NCBI GenBank assembly: GCA_964635055.1 | Contig: CAZWMT010000021.1 | Location: forward strand, 1 to 64,000 | Length of the DNA stretch: 64,000 nt | DNA from: JAEUJM01 sp964635055 | GTDB taxonomy: Bacteria > Actinomycetota > Acidimicrobiia > Acidimicrobiales > DATDAH01 | Direction of reading: 5' to 3' | Part shown: positions 53,949 through 64,000 of the stretch, piece after piece | Position numbering within the stretch: position 1 is the stretch's first letter | Layout: each line of letters starts with the position of its first letter | The notes under the pieces: generated by a model | Databases searched by the model: none | Told to the model about the DNA's origin: nothing | The model's input: only the letters and a program-made list of their open reading frames with translations | Position numbers and translations under genes: made by a program

Positions 53949-54540
53949 GCGACGCCGGGCCCAGCCACCGCAGGCGCCCCCGACGACTTCGTGGGCACCG
54001 ACACCCCTCCGCCGCATCCATCCTGGGCGAACGGCCCACCGCCGGCATCGGTCACGGAGCGCGACTCCTGACCGCCGCACCGGTGCCGGCGGACGACGAG
54101 CACACCGACGACCACCAGCACCGCCTCCGACCGACGGCGACGGCGACGGCGACGAGGCCAAGCTGATCGCCGGTGACCACGACGAGCGCATGGACGCCAC
54201 AGTCGACCGCCTCGCCCACCGCCACGCGCCCCGACCCACGCCCCGACCAACCACTCCAGGCGCCCCCGACGACTTCGCGGGCACCGACACCCCTCCGCCG
54301 CATCCATCCTGGGCGAACGACCCACCGCCGGCATCCGTCCTGGAGCGCGACTCCTGACCGCCGCACCGGTGCCGGCGGGCGACGAGCACCCCGACGACCA
54401 CCAGCACCGCCTCCGACCGACGGCGACGAGCCCAAGCTGATCGCCGATGGCCACGACAAGCACATCGACGCCACCGTCGACCGCCTCGTCGACCGCCATG
54501 CGCCCCGAGCGACTCCCCGGCCGGAAGGACGAGACACCCG
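53895..54540 (+). repeat. 286/274-bp tandem duplication of the TetR gene end
   Basis: The end of the TetR gene (GACGAGCGCATGGACGCC at 53895) recurs at 54181 and, diverged, at 54455. The flank 'GCACCGACACCCCTCCGCC' recurs 286 bases apart. A second and part of a third copy follow, with no intact gene. Frames through the copies are long but made of repeats. Confidence 0.7.
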
Positions 54541-54640
54541 GGGCCGCCGGCGGCTAACCCTCGGCCAACCCGCCGAGGTGAGCGGGACCGGCCGGCCTCC
54601 GCCTCAGGCGGCCGTTGGCGGGCGGCTACAGACTGTCGAC

Positions 54641-55000
54641 ATGGAGCCAACCACAGAACCGACCACCGAACCGACCACGCCCCCACCCCCGTCGACGTCG
54701 TCGACCGGCCGGCGCTCGATCACGATCCCGCTGCCCCGCCGCCTCGGCCTGGGGGCAGTGGCCGCGCTGGCGCTCGGCGCGCTCTTTGTCACCACCGCCG
54801 GGTCGTGCGACGAGCGGGGCCTGGGCGACGCCCCCGTGGGCGAGCGCCTCGAGGGACCCCGCACGATCATCGTGATGCCCGACAAGTTCGCCAACATCGC
54901 CGTGGTGTGCGACGGCACCACCCGCCTCTACGTGACGACGCGCGAGGCGCCCCCGGTGGCCGTCCCCGATCACCCGGCGTGCCGGGGTGGCGAGGGCTGA
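54641..55000 (+). CDS. Small membrane-anchored protein
   Basis: A 119-residue protein. EPTTEPTTEPTTPPP at the start, then a basic patch and one hydrophobic span LGAVAALALGALFVTT, with SC nearby as a weak lipobox. The short outer part has two cysteines. No family recognised; follows the repeats. Confidence 0.5.
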   Translation: MEPTTEPTTEPTTPPPPSTSSTGRRSITIPLPRRLGLGAVAALALGALFVTTAGSCDERGLGDAPVGERLEGPRTIIVMPDKFANIAVVCDGTTRLYVTTREAPPVAVPDHPACRGGEG

Positions 55001-55079
55001 TCCCCCTTCCGCCCGACGGCAGCGGCCGCTACCGTGGGCGGTGCTTCCCCGAGCACCCACCGACCATTCGGAGCCGACC

Positions 55080-55393
55080 ATGGCCATGCTCGAGGAGCAC
55101 CGCAACGCCGTCTGCAACTTTTCGCCCCCCGCCTCGGGAAGGAGGCCACCCAGGCGATGCTGTCGTACTTCCCAGCGCGCGACGTGGAGGTGCCCGCCAC
55201 CAAGGCCGACATCGGCATGGTCCGATCCGAGATCGACGTCGTCCGGGCCGAGATCAAGGCCGTCGAGGCCCGGCTGCAGGCCGACATCGAGCGCAGCGCG
55301 CGCGAGGTGACCACCCAACTCACCAACCGCATGCTCACCGTCGCCGGCCTGGGGCTGGCCGCGATCACCGGCCTGCTGGCCCTGTTCACCTGA
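55080..55393 (+). pseudogene. Frameshifted coiled-coil membrane-tail protein
   Basis: The ATG at 55080 reads MAMLEEHRNAVCNF, then shifts frame. The second frame continues APRLGKEATQAMLSYFPARD, a coiled coil (VRSEIDVVRAEIKAVEARLQ) and a C-terminal span LTVAGLGLAAITGLLALF. Both halves fit one small protein family if one T is added to the TTTT run at 55119-55122. As written the gene is broken; sequencing error or a real decay event cannot be told apart. Confidence 0.6.
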
Positions 55394-55560
55394 GCCACGA
55401 TGCCGCCGTCGGCGACCACGTGTCGCCGGCTACACACCGCGGGAGCGCAAGGTGGTTCGGACCTTCGACGTGTCGGTCCGGGGGGACGACCCGGGATGAT
55501 CGCCATGGCAGTCGTGAAGACGGAAGGGGTCGCAGCACCGCTCGCCGGCTTCACCTGAAC

Positions 55561-55624
55561 CCGCCGAACCGCCGAACCGCCGAACCGCCGAACCGGCAAA
55601 CCGCCGAACCGCCGGACCGGCGAC
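55561..55624. repeat. Octamer tandem repeat, eight units
   Basis: CCGCCGAA repeated eight times, with three variant units (CCGGCAAA, CCGCCGGA, CCGGCGAC). It lies about 70 bases before the SnoaL-like gene. Array length may vary between strains. The rest of the 300-base gap has no gene-like frame. Confidence 0.75.
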
Positions 55625-55694
55625 CCGGTGATCCGGGCGTCGGCGTTCCGGCGAATGCACGCCCGTACGGACCATCCGAGACGAGGGGGAACCC

Positions 55695-56093
55695 ATGGGC
55701 ACCAAGGCCGACATCATCACCGACATCTATGAGGCCTTCGGGCGGGGCGACGTGGAGACGATCCTGAGCCACGTCACCGAGGACGTCGACTGGGCCCCCG
55801 AGGCTTCGGGCGTGGTGGCGCCGTGGTGGGGCCAGTACAAGGGCAAGGCCGAGGTGCCCGGGTTCTTCCAGGCGCTCGCCGAGACCTGCGACGTCACCGA
55901 GTTCACGCCCCTGGCCATGGTGGAGGGCGACGACGACGTGATGGTGGTCATCCGCTTTGGCGTGACGGTGAAGGCCACCGGCAAGAACGGCGTCATGGAG
56001 CTGCACCACTGGTGGCACTTCGACGGCGACAAGGTGGCCAGGTACCGCGGCACCGAGGACACCGAGCTCACCGCCCGCCTGTTCGCCGCCTGA
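55695..56093 (+). CDS. SnoaL/NTF2-like protein
   Basis: A 132-residue cystatin-like/NTF2-fold protein. IITDIYEAFGRGDVETILSHV, then DVDWAP, and the strand sequence ELHHWWHFDGDKVARYRGTED are typical of SnoaL-like proteins. GAGGGGGAAC precedes the ATG. Possible small-molecule binding or isomerase role; unknown. Confidence 0.8.
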   Translation: MGTKADIITDIYEAFGRGDVETILSHVTEDVDWAPEASGVVAPWWGQYKGKAEVPGFFQALAETCDVTEFTPLAMVEGDDDVMVVIRFGVTVKATGKNGVMELHHWWHFDGDKVARYRGTEDTELTARLFAA

Positions 56094-56308
56094 GAGCGGC
56101 GCCGGTCGGCGCGGCCGAGCCCCGGAGTGCTCCGATTCGGCCACGCAGGGTGGTCCGGCGCACGCCACGTGGTCGGGCGTGGCCGACGCTCGTCGTTCTC
56201 GACGACAGGCGCTCGCTTCTCGCGCGCCATGTCGTCGAGTTGCCGCCGTTCGCCGTCAGGGCGGCTCGGGACACGCCGCCGTGGGCACGCCGTGGCCAGC
56301 CGGTCGAC

Positions 56309-57619
56309 TCAGTCGCCAGGCTCGGCAGGGGCCACCCCGCCGGCCGCCGCGTCGAGCTCGGCCAGTACGTCGGCGGTGTCGGCGCCCAGCGGGCGACCGG
56401 CCCAGCGGATGGCGCCGGGAGTGGCCGACAGTCGGGCCACCAGGCCCTGCATGGGCACCCCGTCGACGTCGACCACCGCGCCGCGGGCCCGGTAGTGGGG
56501 GTCGGCGGCGATGTCGGCCATGTCGAAGATCGGCGCCGCCGCGGCGTGCGCGGCCTCGAAGGCCTCGAGCACGTCGGCCAGTGACCGCTGGGCCACCCAG
56601 GCGACCATCAGCTCGTCGAGCTCGGCACGGTGCGCCGCCCGCGCGGCGAACGACCCGAAGCGGGGATCGCCGGCCACGCCCAGGAGCGCCAGCACCCGCT
56701 GGGCCACCGACTCGGCCGACGTCGACACCGCCACCCACCGGTCGTCGGCGGTGCGATAGACGTTGCGGGGCACGGAGTAGGCGATGCCCGAGCCCAACCG
56801 CTCCTGCAGCTCACCGGTCAGCAGGTAGCGGGAGATGAGTGGGCCCATCAGCTGGAACATCGACTCGAGCAGGTTCACGTCGACCACCTGGCCGACACCC
56901 GAGTGCACCGCCACCATCGTGGCGAACGCCGCCACCAGCGCCGTCACCTCGTCGGTGAGCGCGATGGGCGGCAGCACGGGACCGCCGTCGGCCTCGCCGT
57001 TGATGGCCGCGAAGCCCGACATGGCCTCGGCCAGTGTGGCGAAGCCCGGGCGGCCCGCGTAGGGCCCGTCCTGGCCGAAGCCGGTCACCCGGGTGATGAC
57101 GAGCGACGGCCGGCGGGCGAGCAGCACGTCGGGCCCGAGTCCCAGCCGCTCGAGCGTGCCGGGGCGGAAGTTCTCGACGAGCACGTCGGCGGTGTCGCAC
57201 AGGCGCAGGAACGCGTCGCGACCCTCGTCGGACTTCAGGTCGAGCGCCACCGTGCGCTTGCCCCGGCCCTCGAGCTTCCACCAGAGCGTGACGTCGTCGC
57301 GCGGGTCGACCCAACCCATCGTGCGGGTGGTGTCGCCCCCGTCGGGACGCTCGACCTTCACCACGTCGGCCCCGAAGTCGGCCAGGTAGCGGGCGCACCC
57401 GGGTCCGGCCAACACGGTCGACACGTCGACGACCCGGAGGTCGGCGAGCGGCCCGCCGGCCGGCGGCGTCGCAGGGGGCGGCGGCGCGGTGCTCTCGGGC
57501 GACGACCCCGCGTCGGCGGCTATCGAGCGCTCCCCTGGACCGATCCGGTGAGCTTGGCGCCATCGGCGCCGGCGACCACGCACTGGACCAGCCGATCGGG
57601 GTCGGTCGGGTCCTCCCAC
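56309..57619 (-). CDS. CoA transferase family III (CaiB/BaiF)
   Basis: A CoA-transferase of family III. LRVVDVSTVLAGPGCARYLAD, then FGADVVKVERP, and VLVENFRPGTLERLG are the usual conserved blocks; the catalytic Asp of the family would lie in the middle. Such enzymes move CoA between acids. Its start is unclear: the first in-frame starts, GTG at 57619 and 57583, lie inside the next gene's end (100-base overlap), while the protein-like part begins near 57440. No standard start lies between. Confidence 0.8.
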   Translation of the reverse strand: MGGPDRPRSAGPVRGRRRRWRQAHRIGPGERSIAADAGSSPESTAPPPPATPPAGGPLADLRVVDVSTVLAGPGCARYLADFGADVVKVERPDGGDTTRTMGWVDPRDDVTLWWKLEGRGKRTVALDLKSDEGRDAFLRLCDTADVLVENFRPGTLERLGLGPDVLLARRPSLVITRVTGFGQDGPYAGRPGFATLAEAMSGFAAINGEADGGPVLPPIALTDEVTALVAAFATMVAVHSGVGQVVDVNLLESMFQLMGPLISRYLLTGELQERLGSGIAYSVPRNVYRTADDRWVAVSTSAESVAQRVLALLGVAGDPRFGSFAARAAHRAELDELMVAWVAQRSLADVLEAFEAAHAAAAPIFDMADIAADPHYRARGAVVDVDGVPMQGLVARLSATPGAIRWAGRPLGADTADVLAELDAAAGGVAPAEPGD

Positions 57620-58365
57620 GACGCGCGCGATGGGGTGAGGCCGAAGGCGTCGAGCTCGGACGCCTCGAACGCGATCCCCACGTAGTCCCGGAACCGGAAG
57701 CCGGTGCAGCGGCGGGTGGAGATCCGATCGATCGCGGCGTCGCCCGGGTACGGCGCCCCCGGCGGCTCGGTGAAGAAGAACCGGGCGCTCATCTCCTCGT
57801 CGTGGGGTGCCGCGCAGTCGACCCGGTCGACGTCCGACACCGTGTCGCCGTCGGGCACGTCGAAGCAGTCGCCCACCTCGAGGTCGAATACGTCGATGGT
57901 GTCGACGGGCACCGAGGTGTCGGTCGGCTCGGAGTCGAAGGTGATGTCCGGCTTGGTCTCGTCAGTGGGCCCGGCCGTGGTGGTGCTCTCGACCGCGGTG
58001 GAGGCCCGATCGGCGGAGCCGGCCCCGTCGTCGTCGATGAGCGTCACCACCACCACGCCGACCACCAGGATGGCCAGCACGCCCACCAGCGCCCCCAGGC
58101 CGATCCAGAGGCCGATGCCGCGACCGCCCGGGCCGCGACCGTCAGGCCCGCCGGCACCGGCACCGGGCGGCCCGACCGAGGTCGGGGGGACCGCACCTGC
58201 TCCCCATCCTGGTTGCGCGACCGGGGCCCCTGCGGCTGGGGCGGCACCAGGCGGCACCGGCGGCGGCACACCCGGCCGACCGGGCGGCGGCGGGAGAGTG
58301 CCCGGCGGTGGGGGCTGACCGGGCGGCGGCGGCAGGGACGATGGCGGCGGCGGGAGGTTCGACAC
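57520..58365 (-). CDS. Septum-formation-type protein, paralog 1
   Basis: A 281-residue protein: an N-terminal proline-rich head (PPPPG repeats), a membrane span (GLWIGLGALVGVLAILVVGVVV), and an outer domain with VFDLEVGDCFDVP, then VDCAAPHDEE. The pair of cysteines and the PHDE motif are the mark of the septum-formation family (PF13845-type). GTG at 58365 with AAAGGAG upstream. First of four paralogs in a row. Confidence 0.8.
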   Translation of the reverse strand: MSNLPPPPSSLPPPPGQPPPPGTLPPPPGRPGVPPPVPPGAAPAAGAPVAQPGWGAGAVPPTSVGPPGAGAGGPDGRGPGGRGIGLWIGLGALVGVLAILVVGVVVVTLIDDDGAGSADRASTAVESTTTAGPTDETKPDITFDSEPTDTSVPVDTIDVFDLEVGDCFDVPDGDTVSDVDRVDCAAPHDEEMSARFFFTEPPGAPYPGDAAIDRISTRRCTGFRFRDYVGIAFEASELDAFGLTPSRASWEDPTDPDRLVQCVVAGADGAKLTGSVQGSAR

Positions 58366-58417
58366 GATGCTCCTTTCGACGAGCCGATGCCGTTGTCCGG
58401 TTCCCGTTGACCCGGCG

Positions 58418-59848
58418 CTACTCGTTGGCGCCGCGGACCGATGCGGTGAGCGGCGAGTCGTCCGGGGTGGTGGCCACGCAGATGACCTCCCGGTCGTTGA
58501 GTTCGCTCTCCCAGGTCTCTTGGGTGGGGTCGATGGAGGTGGCGGTGAACCGCGACGAGTTGAACGGCACGCCCACGTAGTCGGTGAACAACGCGCCGGT
58601 GCACTGCGTCCGCGCCTGCTCGCTGATGACGTTCACGCCCGGGAACGGGGCATCGGGGCCGCCGGCGATGTCGAACGTGGCGAACACCTCGTTGTCGTGG
58701 GGTTGGTCGCAGTCGATGCCGTTCACGTTGGTGATGTTGCCGCTGCTGGGCACGTCGAAGCAGTCGCCCACCTCGAGGTCGAACACGTTGATCTGGGTGC
58801 CGGACGTGCCCGACGTGTCGCCCGGGTCGAGCGCGCTGTCACCCGGCCGCGGTCCATCGGTGGTGGTCGACCCCGGCCCGAACGTGAGCCCCGTCGTGGA
58901 CGTGGCCGAGGGCAACGTGGTGCTGACCACCGTGGCGGCGTTGTTGTCGTCGTCGCTGGTGACCGCGGCGACCACGACGACCACAAGGGCCAGCACGATG
59001 ATGCCGCCCACCACCGCCAGGGCGATGATCAGGCCCTTCTTGCCGCCTCCCCCCGACGGAGGCGGCGCGCCGTACGCGGGCGGCACTCCCCCGCCGGCAC
59101 CCCAGCCGGCCTGGGTGGGCGGTGGCGATCCGGGGGGCGCGCCGTAGCCCCCCGGCTGCGGGTAGCCCTCGGTGGGCGGGTAGCCCTGCGCCGGCGGGTA
59201 GCCCTGCGCCGGCGGATAGCCCTCGGTGGGCGGATAGCCCGCGCCCGGGGCGGCGGCGGCGGCCGCGTAGCCCTGCGCCGGCGGGAGGCCCTCCGTGGGC
59301 GGGTAGCCCTCCGTGGGCGGATAGCCCGTGCCCGGGGCGGCGGCCGCGGCCGCGTAGCCCTGCGCCGGCGGGTAGCCGGACGCCGGCGGGTGGCCCTCGC
59401 TCGATGGGTAGGGCTCCGAACCGGGTGACGCACTCGCCGTCGGTATCTCGGCCTGGGGGGGATACCCCGGCGTCGGCGCGTAGCCCTCGGTCGGCGCATA
59501 CCCCTGCGAGCCCGGATACGCCGCCGCAGTCGGGGTCTCGGCCACCGGCGGATACCCACCCGACTCCTGCGGGTACGCCTCCGTGGGCGGGTAGCCAGCT
59601 GCACCCGGGTACGCGGTGGCCCCCGGCTCGGACGACGGGGGCGGGTACGGCGCCGGCTCGCCGGGCTGCCCGACCCCGGGGGACTCGGTGGCGTCGCCGG
59701 CGGCGTCGGGCTCGACCGTCAGGGCCGGTGGCGTGGCACCGAGCGGTGGGAGCGAGGCGGTGGCGTTCGGGTCGATGCCGGCGAGGGGATCGGGCTCGTC
59801 GCTCGGCGATGGGGCGTTCTCGTCGGTCGGCGGTGGCGTGTCGGACAT
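58418..59848 (-). CDS. Septum-formation-type protein, paralog 2, with Tyr/Pro repeats
   Basis: A 476-residue protein. Residues 60-240 are degenerate YPPTEGYPPAQG-like repeats of 6-12 residues, encoded by strong DNA repeats at about 59,150-59,600. A membrane span (IIALAVVGGIIVLALVVVVV) precedes the outer domain with VFDLEVGDCFDVP, CDQPHDNEV and a third cysteine. Expected to face outward near the cell wall. GAGAGG precedes the ATG at 59848. Confidence 0.8.
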   Translation of the reverse strand: MSDTPPPTDENAPSPSDEPDPLAGIDPNATASLPPLGATPPALTVEPDAAGDATESPGVGQPGEPAPYPPPSSEPGATAYPGAAGYPPTEAYPQESGGYPPVAETPTAAAYPGSQGYAPTEGYAPTPGYPPQAEIPTASASPGSEPYPSSEGHPPASGYPPAQGYAAAAAAPGTGYPPTEGYPPTEGLPPAQGYAAAAAAPGAGYPPTEGYPPAQGYPPAQGYPPTEGYPQPGGYGAPPGSPPPTQAGWGAGGGVPPAYGAPPPSGGGGKKGLIIALAVVGGIIVLALVVVVVAAVTSDDDNNAATVVSTTLPSATSTTGLTFGPGSTTTDGPRPGDSALDPGDTSGTSGTQINVFDLEVGDCFDVPSSGNITNVNGIDCDQPHDNEVFATFDIAGGPDAPFPGVNVISEQARTQCTGALFTDYVGVPFNSSRFTATSIDPTQETWESELNDREVICVATTPDDSPLTASVRGANE

Positions 59849-59908
59849 GGCGATCCTCTCCGTTCTCTGGCGATCGGTGCAGGCCCCGCGCGACCCGGCA
59901 CCGCGGGC

Positions 59909-60400
59909 CTACTCCGCCGTGTCCTTGATGGAGCCGGTGATCTGGGTTCCGTCCTTCGTCAACGCTATGCAGATGATCTCACGGTCGCCGCTCTGCTCCC
60001 AGCTGTCCTGGGTGGGGTTGAAGGAGGTCGCGTTGAACCGCGACTCGTCGAACGGCGTGCCCACGTAGTCGGTGAAGAGCTCTGCACTGCACTTCGCCGA
60101 CTCGGTCTGGATGGCCGCTTCGCCGGGGAACGGGGCGTCGCTGCCACCCTCGATGTCGAAGGTGGCGAAGACCTCGTTGTCGTGCGCCTGCTCGCAGGGC
60201 ACGCCCGCCACCTCGGTGATGGTGCCGTCGGGCGGTTGGTTGAAGCAGTCACCCACCTCGAGGTCGAACACGTTCACGTCGCCGCTCTCGGTGAGGTTGC
60301 CCTCGTCGTCACGACTCGAGCTGTCGGAGCTCGAGCTGCACGCCGAGGTGAGCGTCAGCACCAGCAGCGCCGCCCCCAGCGCCTTCGTCCATGTCGGCAT
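59909..60400 (-). CDS. Septum-formation-type lipoprotein, paralog 3
   Basis: A 163-residue lipoprotein: signal peptide ALLVLTLTSAC with lipobox TSAC, a serine/aspartate linker, and the outer domain with VFDLEVGDCFNQP, CEQAHDNEV and later cysteines. ATG at 60400 with AGGAG upstream. The closest relative is paralog 2. Confidence 0.82.
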   Translation of the reverse strand: MPTWTKALGAALLVLTLTSACSSSSDSSSRDDEGNLTESGDVNVFDLEVGDCFNQPPDGTITEVAGVPCEQAHDNEVFATFDIEGGSDAPFPGEAAIQTESAKCSAELFTDYVGTPFDESRFNATSFNPTQDSWEQSGDREIICIALTKDGTQITGSIKDTAE

Positions 60401-60483
60401 TGCCTGGTCTCCTGTCGAGCAACTGTCGGCGACCTTATCGTCCCCGGCCACGCGGCCATTCGCGACGTTCCGGGCGGGGCGGC

Positions 60484-60981
60484 TCAGCCGTCCGAGCCCG
60501 CCCGCACCGAGCCCTCGATCTGACCGCCCCCCGGCGCGATCACCGAGCACAGCACCCGGCGGTCGTTGCGGTCCTCCCACGACTTGCGGGTGGGGCCGAT
60601 GGCCGAGAAGTAGTACTCGGAGTCCTCGTAGGCCTGGCCCACGTAGTCGGCGAAGCGGTCCTGGCACCCCTGCTGCGCCAGGCTCTGCACCTCGGCACCG
60701 CCGGGGAACGGGTCGTCGGCCGGGGCGGGCAGGGCGAAGACCGCGTAGGCCTCGGCGTCGTGGGGCTTTCGACAGCCCACCTGCTCGACCGTGCGCACAT
60801 CGGTGTTGGCGGGGCGCTGGAAGCAGGTGCCCGGCTCGAGGTCGACCAGGCGGACGCCGTTGGGCACCGTGGTGGCCGACGGGGAGTCGTCGCCCAGCAC
60901 CGAACAGCCCGCCAGCGCCACCACGAGGGCGACCACCGCCAGCATCGCCGCCACGGCCCTCGCCCAGCCGGGTCGCCCCAT
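60484..60981 (-). CDS. Septum-formation-type lipoprotein, paralog 4
   Basis: A 165-residue lipoprotein from the ATG at 60981 (GGAG six bases before): signal with ALVVALAGC, lipobox LAGC. The outer domain has LVDLEPGTCFQRP and CRKPHDAEAYA. An ATG at 61020 overlapping the phosphoesterase stop by 4 bases is a possible alternative start. Confidence 0.78.
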   Translation of the reverse strand: MGRPGWARAVAAMLAVVALVVALAGCSVLGDDSPSATTVPNGVRLVDLEPGTCFQRPANTDVRTVEQVGCRKPHDAEAYAVFALPAPADDPFPGGAEVQSLAQQGCQDRFADYVGQAYEDSEYYFSAIGPTRKSWEDRNDRRVLCSVIAPGGGQIEGSVRAGSDG

Positions 60982-61016
60982 CGATCGCTCCGTCCTCACG
61001 GCCTGCAGACGCCCGG

Positions 61017-62024
61017 TCATCGACCCGTGCGTGGCCAGATGGCGTAGCAGCGGTCGTCGAGGTCGCCGAAGGCGTACTCGAAGTAGGTGCCGCCGTACAT
61101 GTCCCGGGTCTTCTCGCTCCACGCCAGCGCCTCGGGCGACGAGATCCGCCGGTGGATGGCCAGCACGCCACCCTCGAACACGCGGTACTCCGCCCACGTG
61201 CCGGGGAAGTCCTTCACGCAGGCCACCTCGGCCCACGGCACGTCGCCGGTCGCCGGGAAGCGGCGCACCCGGTTGCGGTGGGTGTGGCCGGCGGAGTACG
61301 CGATGATCCGCGGGTTGGCGGCGACCACGTCGATCAGGCGCTCCGAGTCGTCGGGGTTGATGCCGAAGTAGGTCTCGGGCCTGACCGCTGAGGTGGGGTC
61401 CCACACGTGGTGGTGACCGAGCACCATCACCGGTCGGTCGGCGCCGGCGGCCATGTCGCCCAGCCACTCGAGTTGCTCGGCGGTCACCCGACCCGGGGTG
61501 TCGAGGGGGATGGTGGTGTCGAGCACCGCCACGGTGAGACCCGGCAGGTCCACGGTGAAGGGGGCGTCGGACGCGAACGACTCCCCGTGGTAGCCGTCGT
61601 GGTTGCCCCGCACGTGGTGGAGCTTGTCGCCGAAGGCGCCTTGGTAGCAGTCGAGGAACGCCTGGTACTCCTCCCTGCTGCCGCGGTTCGTCAGGTCGCC
61701 CTTCACCACCACCGCGTCGGGGTCGATGGCGGCGATGTCGGCCACCGCGCCCCGGTTCATCACCTCGGGGTACGGGTCGTCACCGGGCTCTGCCGAGTAG
61801 ATCGGCCCCAGCTCGACACCCTCGATCACTCCGCACTGCGTCTCGCCGAAGTGCACGTCGTTGACGGTGGCGAACGTGGCCAGGCGCTCACCGGGCGCCG
61901 GCAGGGTGGTGAGCGAGAAGCCGTCGAGGTCGTAACGGGTGTCGGGCGCGAGGCCGCCGTGCACCCGGGCCGTGGTGCCGTCGTGCACCACCGCCTCGTC
62001 GTCGGCAACCGTGGTGAGGTCCAT
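61017..62024 (-). CDS. Metallophosphoesterase (3',5'-cAMP phosphodiesterase-like)
   Basis: A 335-residue calcineurin-like phosphoesterase. Motifs in order: NDVHFGET near residue 55, GDLTNRG near 108, GNHDG near 140, GHHHVWD near 202 and GHTHRNR near 245, typical of the CpdA-like group. No strong signal peptide is visible; the protein begins close to the ligand domain. Its stop overlaps a possible start of septum paralog 4. Confidence 0.85.
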   Translation of the reverse strand: MDLTTVADDEAVVHDGTTARVHGGLAPDTRYDLDGFSLTTLPAPGERLATFATVNDVHFGETQCGVIEGVELGPIYSAEPGDDPYPEVMNRGAVADIAAIDPDAVVVKGDLTNRGSREEYQAFLDCYQGAFGDKLHHVRGNHDGYHGESFASDAPFTVDLPGLTVAVLDTTIPLDTPGRVTAEQLEWLGDMAAGADRPVMVLGHHHVWDPTSAVRPETYFGINPDDSERLIDVVAANPRIIAYSAGHTHRNRVRRFPATGDVPWAEVACVKDFPGTWAEYRVFEGGVLAIHRRISSPEALAWSEKTRDMYGGTYFEYAFGDLDDRCYAIWPRTGR

Positions 62025-62212
62025 CAGCGGCGCGGGGGCCCGAGCGGCCGCCCGTCTCCGTGGTCAACCGAACGCCCGCCTCCATGGCGGAAGGGCCCGT
62101 CTCCGTGGCCGAACGAGCGGCAGGCGTCGCGAACAGGAGCGGGAGGCATGTGTGGGCGAGGCTACCGAACCGGGCGGCGCCGCCGGACCGCGCCGGCCGG
62201 ACGGGGGCCGGG

Positions 62213-62437
62213 TCAGTTGGGGCGGTCGCGGCGGGCGGGGATGGGCTTCGACCACCAGCGGCCCGAGAAGCGCCAGCGGGGGGCGGGGCGCCCGTCGGCG
62301 GCCTCCTGAGCGGTGGGCCGGGGCCACGCCACCTCGATGGCCGCGATGATCGCGGCCAGCGTCTCGGGGTCGGGTGCCGCCAGGCGCGTCGACGTCCCTT
62401 CGGCGCGGACGACCGGCCCGTCCGTCACCTCGTGCAC
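62213..62437 (-). CDS. Acyl-CoA carboxylase epsilon subunit
   Basis: A 74-residue protein. APDPETLAAIIAAIEVAW is the helix and RWRFSGRWW the tail typical of the actinobacterial epsilon subunit, which helps bind biotin carboxylase to the beta subunit. It follows the beta gene by 37 bases on the same strand, as in many actinobacteria. GTG start at 62437. Confidence 0.85.
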   Translation of the reverse strand: MHEVTDGPVVRAEGTSTRLAAPDPETLAAIIAAIEVAWPRPTAQEAADGRPAPRWRFSGRWWSKPIPARRDRPN

Positions 62438-62474
62438 GCCAGCCTCGTCGGCCGGGTCGAACGGGTCGAACGGG

Positions 62475-64000
<1,526 letters not shown>

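Overview
The window looks like one contiguous stretch of a high-GC Actinomycetota chromosome. Support comes from the GC-rich codon usage, an acyl-CoA carboxylase beta gene followed by the short epsilon subunit found in actinobacteria, a family of septum-formation-type secreted proteins, a SEC-C/TPR protein, and proline-rich secreted proteins with the tail 'PPGWWQASDGNWYPP'. An Acidimicrobiia-like host is my guess; no rRNA or marker gene here proves it.

Positions 1-31,410 form a defence island packed with nucleic-acid motors. On the + strand lie a SNF2-type helicase (DrmD-like), a 1,541-residue adenine methyltransferase (DrmMI-like), a 2,211-residue YprA-family helicase with DUF1998 and a C-terminal nuclease-like domain, and a UvrD helicase with a RelE/ParE-like N-terminus. 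The first two and the last two overlap by one base (TGATG). Between the pairs sits a lower-GC minus-strand gene resembling DUF6236. On the minus strand follow a SKI2-type helicase plus AAA+ ATPase, then an operon of DUF6361 protein, phospholipase-D-fold nuclease and a second SNF2-like helicase. The layout recalls class 1 DISARM, but the DrmA and DrmB functions appear fused in one Druantia-DruE-like protein and extra motors are present. I think this is a DISARM-related multigene array. I recall that such arrays have been described under names such as ARMADA, and cannot check here.

Positions 31,400-47,000 are a mosaic of accessory genes: a DUF4143 ATPase, a protein with what look like three nuclease modules, a ribbon-helix-helix regulator with stacked palindromes, a large TPR protein, an SMC-like ATPase with a zinc-hook CxxC coupled to a HEPN-like protein, two metallophosphoesterase-type or zinc-ribbon genes, and several decayed genes.

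Positions 47,000-64,000 look like ordinary chromosome: small secreted proteins, a methyltransferase, a divergent LTxxQ-protein/TetR pair, tandem repeats, a frameshifted coiled-coil gene, a CoA transferase, four paralogous septum-formation-type proteins in a row, a secreted-type phosphoesterase, and the acyl-CoA carboxylase epsilon and beta genes running off the right edge. No tRNA, rRNA, CRISPR array, transposase or integrase was recognised.
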